This document shows, one piece after another, positions 1 through 6,883 of a stretch of DNA of 10,952 bases (the first letter of the stretch is position 1; each line of letters opens with the position of its first letter). The notes under the pieces are model-generated. The model saw nothing but the letters and a program-made list of their open reading frames with translations. It did no database searches and was not told the origin of the DNA. A program made the position numbers and the translations under genes. The DNA is taken from the NCBI GenBank assembly GCA_002690755.1, contig NZFT01000004.1:1-10952 (forward strand), in the 5' to 3' direction. The stretch is from Phycisphaerae bacterium (GTDB lineage: Bacteria > Planctomycetota > Phycisphaerae > Phycisphaerales > SM1A02).

Positions 1-492
1 CTTCCGATCCGCGAGATGACCACCGATCACCGGCGCAAAGACGTAGGCGAGGCTGCTCGCAAGGTAGACGTACCCGAAACGTCGGGTCTTCTCGACACCG
101 GTCCAGCGATGCGCCACCTCCGCCTGGGCGAGCACGAGGAGCACCCCGGTGAATCCGATGAGGAACTGGCTGAGGACGATGAGCCAGACCTGATCGATCC
201 CGATCGACCAGGCGATCGCGAAATTTCCAAGCCCGGTGATGCCCATCGCGGCCACGAGGACGTTTCGTCTTCCGTGGCGATCCGACAGGCGTCCGAGCAG
301 CGGAGATCCGAAGAACTCGCCGAGTCGCATCATGCCCATCGCGACGCCGAGCAGGAAGACCCGCTGCGCCATGCTCGTTCCATCGGGGAGGACACCATGC
401 TCGACGGGATGGAGGAACATCGGCGACAGCACGGGGGAGACGAGGGCGCCGCCGAAGAAGCCGAGGAACACGAGTATGTAGATGATCGGCAT
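1..492 (-). CDS. MFS transporter, N-terminal part (cut by window edge)
   Basis: This frame is open to the left edge, so only the first 164 residues are present. The start is well fixed: the ATG at 492 is the only start codon after an in-frame TGA at 529-531. Hydrophobic segments lie at about residues 3-27, 43-66, 78-97, 102-125 and 139-157, matching the first helices of a major facilitator. Between helices 2 and 3 is the classic MFS motif A, GRLSDRHGRR (residues 67-76), which identifies the family. The substrate cannot be read from this half; drug or metabolite export is the usual role of such DHA1-like proteins. The gene lies 116 bp downstream of the HlyD-type adaptor on the same strand, so cotranscription and an EmrA/EmrB-like partnership are possible. 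No clear Shine-Dalgarno sequence precedes the ATG, and base composition matches the neighbours. The family call is firm; the adaptor link is inferred. Confidence 0.85.
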   Translation of the reverse strand, partial: MPIIYILVFLGFFGGALVSPVLSPMFLHPVEHGVLPDGTSMAQRVFLLGVAMGMMRLGEFFGSPLLGRLSDRHGRRNVLVAAMGITGLGNFAIAWSIGIDQVWLIVLSQFLIGFTGVLLVLAQAEVAHRWTGVEKTRRFGYVYLASSLAYVFAPVIGGHLADRK

Positions 493-562
493 GGGTGCGA
501 GGCGTCCGGCGAGTCGCTCGAAGCGTGTTCACCGTAGCGTCGTGATGCCCGGGCCATCTCAC

Positions 563-578
563 CGCCGGTCGTCCGGCG
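563..578 (-). other. Short GC hairpin between adaptor and MFS genes
   Basis: CGCCGG and CCGGCG form a perfect 6-bp stem around a TCGT loop in the 116-bp gap after the adaptor stop codon. No T-tract follows on the minus strand, so it is unlikely to terminate fully. It could attenuate transcription or stabilise the upstream message, or be a chance product of high GC. Confidence 0.25.
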
Positions 579-608
579 ATCCAGTACCACCGGAAATCGA
601 ATCGGGGT

Positions 609-2276
609 TCAGGAGGTGCCGGCGGAATCCGGCTTGCCGGCCGCCGCGACCCCGGCGGGCTTTCCGGCGGGTTGGCCACCGGGACGCCCGGAGGGCCTTC
701 CACTCGGACGACCGCCCCCGAACCCGCTCTCGCCGGTCTTCAATTCGATCTCGGAGACGATCTCGCCCGCGGTTGGACGCCTCAGGAGCACGTCTTCGCC
801 TTCGTCGAGGCCGGAGACGATCTCGACCTCCATCTCGCTCGCGCGTCCGATCTTGACCGCGGTCTGGGCGAAACCACCTTCCGAGGTGGTGTAGACGTAG
901 GCGAGCGGACCGGCTCGAAAGACCGACTGGATCGGCGCCGTGATCGCGTTCTCGACCTGGCCGAGCACGATCTCGCCCCGGCATCGCATCGAGGGCTTCA
1001 GCCCAAGTGCCGGATCGGCGTCCAGAAGGACGCGAACGGTGTAGTCACGACGATTCGGATCACGCCAGCCACCACTTTCCGCGAGCACGCTGACCCCGAG
1101 CACGGTGCCGGGAATCGCGGTGCCGGGGACCGAGTCGCTGTAGATGACGGCGGACTGGCCTTCCTTGATTCGACCACTAAGCGCCTCACCGACCTTCATG
1201 CTCGCGATCATGCGACTGGTGTCGGGCAGGATCATGACGAGCTCGTTCTGGCGGAGTTCGGTGCCGACCTGCGGCGGCGGATCGTTGTCACGGCCTCGAC
1301 GCTCGCCACCCGAAAGGCTCGATGCGAAGACGACCAGGCCGTCGCTTGGAGCCTCGACGACGCACGCCTTCAACTGTTCCTTGAGTTCGGTGAGCCGCTC
1401 GATCGCGGTATCCCGCTTGAAGTGCGCGCTCTCCACGTCGGCTTCGATCTTCACGATCTCCGCCTCGTGTCGCTGGCGAACCCGGCCCTTCTCGGCGAGG
1501 CTCTGCTCCACCGCGGATCGCTTGGTCGCCTCTTCCTGCTTGATCGTGTAGTTCTCGTAGATCGTCCTGGCGAGTTCGAATTCCTTGACTCTGGCTTCGG
1601 CTTCGATCATCGCGATACGATCCGCTTCGTACTCGTCGAAGGAGACCCAGCCGTTGCCGAGGAGCTTCTCCGCGTCGGCCGCCCGCCGGACCGTCCGATC
1701 CCGGTTGATGCGGGCGGTCTCGATGTCGAGATCCAGCTTCTGCCGGGTGGTGACGACGCCACCTTCCTCCCAGGCCTTGAGGTCGAGGTTGGCGATCTCG
1801 ATCTGGAGGTCGGCCTTCTCCAGATCGCTGGCCATGGTCGACTGTCGAATCGCGAGGGACTGTTCCGATGCGACCACGGAACTCTCGGCGGTCTGGACCT
1901 TGTCCTCGCCATCCTTGATCCGGTCGACCAACTCGTCATCGGCGAGTCGAAGGATGATGTCACCCTTCCGGACGAACGACCCTTCGCCGACCACTTCGGT
2001 GATCACGGCACGCGTTTCGAGGAGGTTTCGGATCTCGACCTGGCTTCCCGCGACCAGTTCGCCGCTGGCGGGGATCATGATCTCGAAGTCGCCACGCCCG
2101 ACCGTGTGCATGTCCGATGCATCGACCACCGCCACGGTCGTCGTCCGACCCCCGAGGGTCAGGTACAGGATCACGCCCACGAAGGAGAGTGCGAGGATGC
2201 CGACCACCCAGGAAACGGCCTTGCCGGCACGACGCGGGGGCATGGGAGCATCGAAATCGCATTGAGGTGATTGCAT
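609..2276 (-). CDS. HlyD-family / RND-type periplasmic efflux adaptor
   Basis: The 555-residue product has the layout of a membrane-fusion (periplasmic adaptor) protein, which links an inner-membrane pump to an outer-membrane channel. A short cytoplasmic start precedes one membrane helix at about 22-41. A first lipoyl-like half lies at about 58-115 and includes GEGSFVRKGDIILRL. A long charged coiled-coil hairpin spans roughly 115-305. The second lipoyl half (VVEAPSDGLVVF) follows, then a beta-barrel segment at about 355-440 and a membrane-proximal domain to about 510. The coiled coil is long for an RND adaptor and closer to HlyD or EmrA types. The tail at 521-555 is low-complexity, with an RPxG repeat. 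The start at 2276 has an AGGA ribosome site six bases upstream; the alternative ATG at 2243 has none. The MFS gene follows on the same strand. No outer-membrane channel or ABC subunit is visible here. Substrate unknown. Confidence 0.85.
   Translation of the reverse strand: MQSPQCDFDAPMPPRRAGKAVSWVVGILALSFVGVILYLTLGGRTTTVAVVDASDMHTVGRGDFEIMIPASGELVAGSQVEIRNLLETRAVITEVVGEGSFVRKGDIILRLADDELVDRIKDGEDKVQTAESSVVASEQSLAIRQSTMASDLEKADLQIEIANLDLKAWEEGGVVTTRQKLDLDIETARINRDRTVRRAADAEKLLGNGWVSFDEYEADRIAMIEAEARVKEFELARTIYENYTIKQEEATKRSAVEQSLAEKGRVRQRHEAEIVKIEADVESAHFKRDTAIERLTELKEQLKACVVEAPSDGLVVFASSLSGGERRGRDNDPPPQVGTELRQNELVMILPDTSRMIASMKVGEALSGRIKEGQSAVIYSDSVPGTAIPGTVLGVSVLAESGGWRDPNRRDYTVRVLLDADPALGLKPSMRCRGEIVLGQVENAITAPIQSVFRAGPLAYVYTTSEGGFAQTAVKIGRASEMEVEIVSGLDEGEDVLLRRPTAGEIVSEIELKTGESGFGGGRPSGRPSGRPGGQPAGKPAGVAAAGKPDSAGTS
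651..710 (-). repeat. RPxG tetrapeptide repeat in adaptor C-terminus
   Basis: Residues 523-542 of the adaptor read as five consecutive tetrapeptides: RPSG, RPSG, RPGG, QPAG, KPAG. The two identical RPSG units use different codons at all four positions (CGT CCG AGT GGA against AGG CCC TCC GGG). The repeat is therefore kept at protein level and is not a fresh DNA duplication. Confidence 0.8.
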
Positions 2277-2282
2277 GGCGGT

Positions 2283-2286
2283 TCCT
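2283..2286 (-). promoter_or_regulatory. Ribosome binding site of the adaptor gene
   Basis: AGGA on the minus strand, six bases before the ATG at 2276. It decides for this start over the in-frame ATG at 2243, which lacks any purine-rich element. Confidence 0.6.
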
Positions 2287-2310
2287 GGCGTGAAACGGGG
2301 TTGAGCCGAC

Positions 2311-2330
2311 CGGGGGAGATCGGGGGAGAT
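2311..2330. repeat. 10-bp tandem direct repeat
   Basis: CGGGGGAGAT occurs twice without a gap, followed by a further CGG. It lies 35-54 bp upstream of the adaptor start, within its expected leader or promoter. It could be a regulator half-site pair or a slippage product. Confidence 0.6.
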
Positions 2331-2542
2331 CGGTCCGGAGGGGGTCTCTTCTACTAGAACGAGCGTTTTCCGTTGCAGATTGCCTCTGGAAAATGCCGGA
2401 TCCGGGCAGACCTACAGCAGGAATCGGGCCACCCATGCGACCGGGTTCGGGTGCGCGAGCCACCGGGATTCAGATCTGACCGCCTTGAGGCGTCCGAATA
2501 TCCCATTCCAGAGGCTTAAAAACCCGCCCTCGACGTCGGAGG

Positions 2543-2560
2543 GGGGAGTACCTTCTCCCC
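2543..2560 (+). promoter_or_regulatory. Hairpin covering the purine-rich site before the EamA start
   Basis: GGGGAG (2543-2548) pairs perfectly with CTCCCC (2555-2560) around a TACCTT loop and ends two bases before the ATG at 2563. The purine-rich arm is the only Shine-Dalgarno-like element but is 14 bases from the ATG. Folding would hide it, or alter its effective distance to the start. Confidence 0.35.
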
Positions 2561-2562
2561 GC

Positions 2563-3501
2563 ATGCGCCTGACTCCAATCACTGCAGACCTCCTCATGTT
2601 GCTCGCCGCGGCGATCTGGGGATTCGGCTTCATCGCCCAGAAGGAGGCGATGGATGCCGTCGGGCCACTGACGTTCAACGCCGTTCGATTCGGTATCGGG
2701 GCCCTCGCGGTCGCCCCCCTCCGACTCTTCATTCCTCGGATCCACCAGGGAGACGGCCCCGCCGATCGCCGCCGGGAACGCCGCCTCCTGATTCAGGGAT
2801 CCGTGCTGCTCGGCCTCGTGGTCGCCGCCGCTTCGGCACTGCAGCAGTGGGGGATCGTGGGTACCGAAGCCGGTCCGGCGGGGTTCATCACCGGTCTCTA
2901 CGTCGTGTTCACACCGGTCATCGGAATGCTGCTGGGCGTCCGAACCAATCTTGCGACCTGGATCGGCTGCGGCCTGGCCGCGATCGGGATGTGGTTCCTC
3001 GGAATCAAGGAGGGCGCGGGCGGATTCAGCATCGACCTGCCCGCGATGCTGGTGCTGGGTGGCGCCATCGGGTGGGCGATCCAGGTGCAGATCGTCGCCC
3101 GCTACTCGCCCCACACCGATCCCATCGATCTCACGGTGATCCAGTTCTCCGTGGTCGCCGTCACGACGATGCTCGTGGCGATCGTCATCGAAGGACCCGG
3201 ACAAGCGCTGAATCTCCTCGAGGTGTTTCAAAGCGCGACCTGGGAGATCCTCTACTCGGGGGTCCTCGCGATCGGGGTCGCGTTCTTCCTGCAGATCGTC
3301 GCACAGCGCAAGAGTCCACCCTCCCACGTCGCCATCCTGCTCAGCCTCGAAGCGGTGTTCGCGGCGATCGGGGGTTGGTGGCTCCTCGGCGAGACCTACG
3401 ACGACCGCACCCTGCTCGGTTGCGGCCTGATGCTCCTGGGGATCTTCGCCAGCCAGGCGCCCCGGCTGATGAACCGAGGACCGACGCCACCGGCGACCTG
3501 A
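2563..3501 (+). CDS. EamA/DMT-family permease
   Basis: The 312-residue product is an inner-membrane protein of about ten helices made of two EamA repeats, roughly residues 8-145 and 158-300, as in the drug/metabolite transporter superfamily (YdcZ/RhaT-like). The first helix carries AAIWGFGFIAQKEAMD, a typical EamA opening, and the last repeat contains SLEAVFAAIGGWWLLGE with the commonly conserved Glu. A charged cytoplasmic loop (PADRRRERR) separates helices 2 and 3. Members export amino acids, nucleobases or other metabolites; the substrate cannot be told here. The start was set at 2563 because residues from there align with the family from helix 1, whereas the 61 codons upstream have no membrane or family character. 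It is transcribed divergently from the adaptor gene and followed by a weak terminator-like hairpin, so it is probably monocistronic. Confidence 0.88.
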   Translation: MRLTPITADLLMLLAAAIWGFGFIAQKEAMDAVGPLTFNAVRFGIGALAVAPLRLFIPRIHQGDGPADRRRERRLLIQGSVLLGLVVAAASALQQWGIVGTEAGPAGFITGLYVVFTPVIGMLLGVRTNLATWIGCGLAAIGMWFLGIKEGAGGFSIDLPAMLVLGGAIGWAIQVQIVARYSPHTDPIDLTVIQFSVVAVTTMLVAIVIEGPGQALNLLEVFQSATWEILYSGVLAIGVAFFLQIVAQRKSPPSHVAILLSLEAVFAAIGGWWLLGETYDDRTLLGCGLMLLGIFASQAPRLMNRGPTPPAT

Positions 3502-3518
3502 ATCCCGGCTCGGAGGCG

Positions 3519-3556
3519 GATCGGTGCGGGACCTCCACCCCGCCGATCGACCGGGA
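3519..3556 (+). terminator. Possible terminator after the EamA gene
   Basis: GATCG-(GT)-GCGGG at 3519-3530 pairs with CCCGC-CGATC at 3539-3548, giving ten base pairs with a two-base bulge and an eight-base loop. A TTTT run follows only after an eight-base gap (3557-3560). The T-tract is short and displaced, so termination would be partial. Confidence 0.35.
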
Positions 3557-3565
3557 TTTTGGTGT

Positions 3566-3593
3566 TTGGTGATCCGGTGCGGTGGAATATCAT
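3566..3593 (+). promoter_or_regulatory. Candidate sigma70-type promoter for the PSD1-DUF1501 operon
   Basis: TTGGTG (3566-3571) and TATCAT (3588-3593) are separated by 16 bases. The -10 matches consensus at five of six positions, the -35 at three of six. Transcription would begin near 3600, at or beside the ATG, implying a leaderless or nearly leaderless message. No other start signal is visible in the 98-bp gap. Confidence 0.25.
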
Positions 3594-3599
3594 GCGGAC

Positions 3600-6500
3600 A
3601 TGCAGCGGAAGTCCAGATCCGATGAGCGAAAACGAAACCACGTCGTCGAAGTCTTCGCCGTCCTCGCGGTCGCGGCCGCGTCGACCGCCGTCACGACCGA
3701 CGACGGCGTGCCGGACGACACGATTCATGCGGGCGTGCCGGCGGCCGATGCCACCATCGACTTCAACCGCGACGTGCGTCCGATCCTCGTCGCCCGCTGC
3801 TTCGCCTGTCACGGCCCCGATGCCTCGACGCGGAAGCGCAGTCTCCGGCTCGACGTCCGCGCCGGTGCCGTCGAACCGGCGAAGGCCGGACGCCGACCCG
3901 CCGTGCTTCCTCATGATGCGAGCGGCAGTCTCCTGCTCGAACGGATCACCGACGATCTCGATCCGATGCCGCCCTCCGGCGAACCACTCACGACCGACGA
4001 GGTCGAGATCCTGCGACGCTGGATCGACGGGGGAGCGGAGTACGACGGCCATTGGTCGTGGAAGCCCATTCAGGATCCTGCGCCGCCGACCGTCGAGGAA
4101 GATCGATCGGCGACGGTTCGAAACGACGTGGACCGGTTCATCGAAGATCGTCTTCACGCCGAAGGCCTGACGGCCGCCGGCGACGCGACGCCCGCGCGAC
4201 AGATTCGAAGACTCGCGTTCGATCTCACCGGACTGCCCCCCGATCGGGAATCGATCGAAGAATTCGAGCGCGACCCGAGCGACGATCGATGGAGGCGGAT
4301 CGTCGAGACGTACCTTGCATCACCGGCCTTCGGCGAGCGATGGGGACGTCACTGGCTCGACCTCGTCCGCTACGCGGAGACCTACGGACACGAGTTCGAC
4401 TATCCGGTCCGCGAAGCATGGCGGTATCGCGACTGGGTGGTCCGGGCCTTCAACCAGGATCTCGGGTACGACCGTTTCGTCGCGGAACAGATCGCCGGCG
4501 ATCTGCTCGACCCGCGGCCGAACCCCGTGGACGGAACGAACGAAAGCGTGATCGGAACCGGACAGTGGTACTTCCACCAGGCGGTCCACGCACCCACCGA
4601 CGTCACCCAAGACCAGTCCGAACGGATCAGCAACCAGCTCGAAGTGTTCGGGCAGGGATTCCTCGGGCTCACGGTCGCTTGCGCTCGATGCCACGACCAC
4701 AAGTTCGATGCGATCAGCACCCGCGACTACTACGCGCTGTCCGGGTACCTGCAGTCGATGCACCAGGGGTACGCGTATCTCGATCCACACGCACGGATCG
4801 CGGAGGCGGTGGCGCGTCTCGAAGATGCAGGGCCTTCACCGGACTTGTGTTCCACCCGGACGCCACCGACTCGGCTCGCGACGTATCTGAGTGCCGCCGC
4901 GGAGGCGCGACCGGACCGGACCCCCGACGGCAAGGCCTGGAAGCCGGTCGATCCAACGCGGATCGCCGCGGTCGCCCACACCCGCGATCTCGATCCCGAT
5001 CTGCTCGGTCGCTGGACCGAGACGTTGCGAAACGACGCATGGCGATCGCCGGACCACCCGTGGCGGGCCTGGGTCCTGCTCGGCCATGACGGCGCGATCG
5101 ACGAAGAAGCCTCGCGTCGCGAACGACGGGGGCAGGTGCTCCCGAACATCGATCTGGTCGTCGACGAGAATGCGACGGTGCTCGAGTCGTTCGACGGCCC
5201 GACCACCGACCTGCGGTGGTATCCCACCGGATGGGCGTGGACTGGAACGGAGGACGTGGTGACACCCCGTCTCGGAACGCTCGCGAGCGACGACGGCGAC
5301 TCTCGCCTGCAGGGGACGCTCCGAAGCGAGACCTTCACGCTCGATCGAAGGTTCCTGCATTGGCGGGTCCGCGGCACCGGCGACGGCGCGCGGATCCGAC
5401 TGGTGGTCGAAGGCATGATGATGGACGAATTCAACGCCCTGCTCTTCAGCGGGTACCGGCGGGACGTCGCCTCGAACGACGGCTGGCGACACGTGGTGAA
5501 CGACACGCGGCTCCAGGCGGGCAGCCGCGCCCATCTCGAACTCATCGACGACGGATCGGGACGACTCGAAGTCGACGCGATCTGGATGAGCGATCGCGGG
5601 GACGGACGACTTCCCGGCGAGGATCTTCCCGACTGGATCGACGCCGCCGGAGGCGAGGATTCGGATCTGCTTGCCGAAGCCTTCGCGCAGGCGGCGACCG
5701 ACGTCGACGGCCAGAACAGGTACCGCGAACCGCTTCGAGACCGGCTGATCGACGCCGGACTCTGGGGCGACACGCGGCCCGAAGCGGATGCCAACCGGGA
5801 GGCGGTGAGTACCGAGGAAGCCCGCCGGAAGAGGATCGCGGGCGACATCCCCGGGCCGGTCCGGGTGCTTGCGGCGCTCGAAGGTTCCGGAGTCGATCCG
5901 AACGTCTCCATCCGCGGCTCGCATCGGACCCCCGGCGAGATCGCGGTTCGTTCGTTCATCACGTCGATCGCCGGTGAACCGACTCCGCCGGACGACTCGG
6001 GGTCGGGACGCCTTCAACTCGTGGAGACGATCTTCGCGGAGTCCAATCCCTTCCCCGCCCGGGTCATGACGAACCGCGTCTGGCATCATCTCTTCGGTCG
6101 GGGACTCGTCGCGACCACCGATGATTTCGGTGGACTCGGCGAGATGCCCTCGCACCCACGGCTCCTCGACCATCTCGCCTCCGAATTCCGAACGAACTGG
6201 TCGATCAAGGACCTCATCCGATCGATCGTTCTCTCCAGCGCGTATCGGCGCTCGAGCGTGCCCGCCGAAGCGACCGCGGACCGGATGCGCTCGATCGATC
6301 CGAGTCGCAGTCTGCTCGCCGCCGTGCCGATCCGTCGGCTCGAGGCGGAGGCGATTCGCGATTCGATGCTCTTCACCAGCGACCGACTCGACCCGACCCG
6401 GGGGGGCGCCTCGGTCGGAACCCATCTCACGCCGTTCATGAACGGTCGCGGCCGTCCCGGCCGGAGCGGACCACTCGACGGCGACGGGAGACGGAGTCTC

Positions 6501-6866
6501 TACCTCGAAGTCCGCCGGAACTTCGCGAATCCGATGCTCGCCGCCTTCGACCTGCCCGCCCCGATGACCACCGTCGGCCGTCGCAACAGTTCGAACGTCC
6601 CCGCCCAGTCGCTGGTGCTCCTGAACGATCCCTTCGTCCATGAGATGGCGGTCGCGTGGGCGGAATCGATCCTCGCCGATGCCGCGATCGGAAGCGACGA
6701 CGCGCGGGCTCGCCACCTGTGGCGACAGGCGTTCGCGGTAGCGCCCACCGACGAGGACGTCAGCACCATCGTGGATCACGTGTCCGAGTCGACCGACCGA
6801 TTGGAGGCCTGGACCGACGTTACCCACGCCCTCTACAACGCCAAGGCCTTCATCCACCTCGATTGA
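3600..6866 (+). CDS. PSCyt1-PSCyt2-PSD1 planctomycete cytochrome protein
   Basis: About 1,088 residues, exported. A basic start and hydrophobic stretch (VVEVFAVLAVAAASTA, about 15-30) look like a Sec signal. PSCyt1 (PF07635) follows at about 55-135 with heme motif CFACH (67-71). PSCyt2/DUF1549 spans about 177-387, including AWRYRDWVVRAFNQDLGYD and a second motif, CARCHDHKFD (from 361). PSD1/DUF1553 covers about 781-1045 (NPFPARVMTNRVWHHLFGRG; NVPAQSLVLLNDPF). Between them, residues about 520-666 form an extra beta-rich segment resembling a carbohydrate-binding or jelly-roll module. Two CxxCH sites predict covalent c-type heme outside the cytoplasm. The biochemical role of the family is not established; a link to polysaccharide use is often suggested from genome context. 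I chose ATG 3600; a GTG at 3582 adds six residues and is possible. The DUF1501 gene follows after 17 bp, the usual partner arrangement. Confidence 0.92.
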   Translation: MQRKSRSDERKRNHVVEVFAVLAVAAASTAVTTDDGVPDDTIHAGVPAADATIDFNRDVRPILVARCFACHGPDASTRKRSLRLDVRAGAVEPAKAGRRPAVLPHDASGSLLLERITDDLDPMPPSGEPLTTDEVEILRRWIDGGAEYDGHWSWKPIQDPAPPTVEEDRSATVRNDVDRFIEDRLHAEGLTAAGDATPARQIRRLAFDLTGLPPDRESIEEFERDPSDDRWRRIVETYLASPAFGERWGRHWLDLVRYAETYGHEFDYPVREAWRYRDWVVRAFNQDLGYDRFVAEQIAGDLLDPRPNPVDGTNESVIGTGQWYFHQAVHAPTDVTQDQSERISNQLEVFGQGFLGLTVACARCHDHKFDAISTRDYYALSGYLQSMHQGYAYLDPHARIAEAVARLEDAGPSPDLCSTRTPPTRLATYLSAAAEARPDRTPDGKAWKPVDPTRIAAVAHTRDLDPDLLGRWTETLRNDAWRSPDHPWRAWVLLGHDGAIDEEASRRERRGQVLPNIDLVVDENATVLESFDGPTTDLRWYPTGWAWTGTEDVVTPRLGTLASDDGDSRLQGTLRSETFTLDRRFLHWRVRGTGDGARIRLVVEGMMMDEFNALLFSGYRRDVASNDGWRHVVNDTRLQAGSRAHLELIDDGSGRLEVDAIWMSDRGDGRLPGEDLPDWIDAAGGEDSDLLAEAFAQAATDVDGQNRYREPLRDRLIDAGLWGDTRPEADANREAVSTEEARRKRIAGDIPGPVRVLAALEGSGVDPNVSIRGSHRTPGEIAVRSFITSIAGEPTPPDDSGSGRLQLVETIFAESNPFPARVMTNRVWHHLFGRGLVATTDDFGGLGEMPSHPRLLDHLASEFRTNWSIKDLIRSIVLSSAYRRSSVPAEATADRMRSIDPSRSLLAAVPIRRLEAEAIRDSMLFTSDRLDPTRGGASVGTHLTPFMNGRGRPGRSGPLDGDGRRSLYLEVRRNFANPMLAAFDLPAPMTTVGRRNSSNVPAQSLVLLNDPFVHEMAVAWAESILADAAIGSDDARARHLWRQAFAVAPTDEDVSTIVDHVSESTDRLEAWTDVTHALYNAKAFIHLD

Positions 6867-6883
6867 AACCACCGGATTCCACC

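Larger units (their letters stand above)
2277..2562. other. Divergent intergenic region, adaptor / EamA permease
   Basis: This 286-bp region must hold the promoters of both divergent units. The frame of the EamA gene is open through part of it, but the predicted residues there are unlike any transporter, so I treat it as non-coding. Visible structures are a 10-bp tandem repeat (2311-2330), the interrupted palindrome TTCTA-C-TAGAA (2349-2359) and a hairpin next to the EamA start (2543-2560). I see no convincing -35/-10 pair on either strand. Confidence 0.5.

Noticed and set aside
16..537. Plus-strand open frame rich in Glu, Asp and His
   Set aside because: It is the antisense shadow of the MFS gene, whose opposite strand encodes helices and motif A.
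672..2270. Long plus-strand open frame (532 codons) opposite the adaptor gene
   Set aside because: It mirrors the adaptor codons, is Asp/Arg/His-rich, and shows no domain or hydrophobic pattern. High GC makes stops rare on the opposite strand.
2485..2520. TTGAGG and CTTAAA as a promoter for the EamA gene
   Set aside because: The 24-base spacing is too wide for a sigma70 promoter, and no alternative -10 fits.
2380..2562. 61-codon N-terminal extension of the EamA gene
   Set aside because: The extension has no membrane segments or family similarity, and the family start fits the ATG at 2563.
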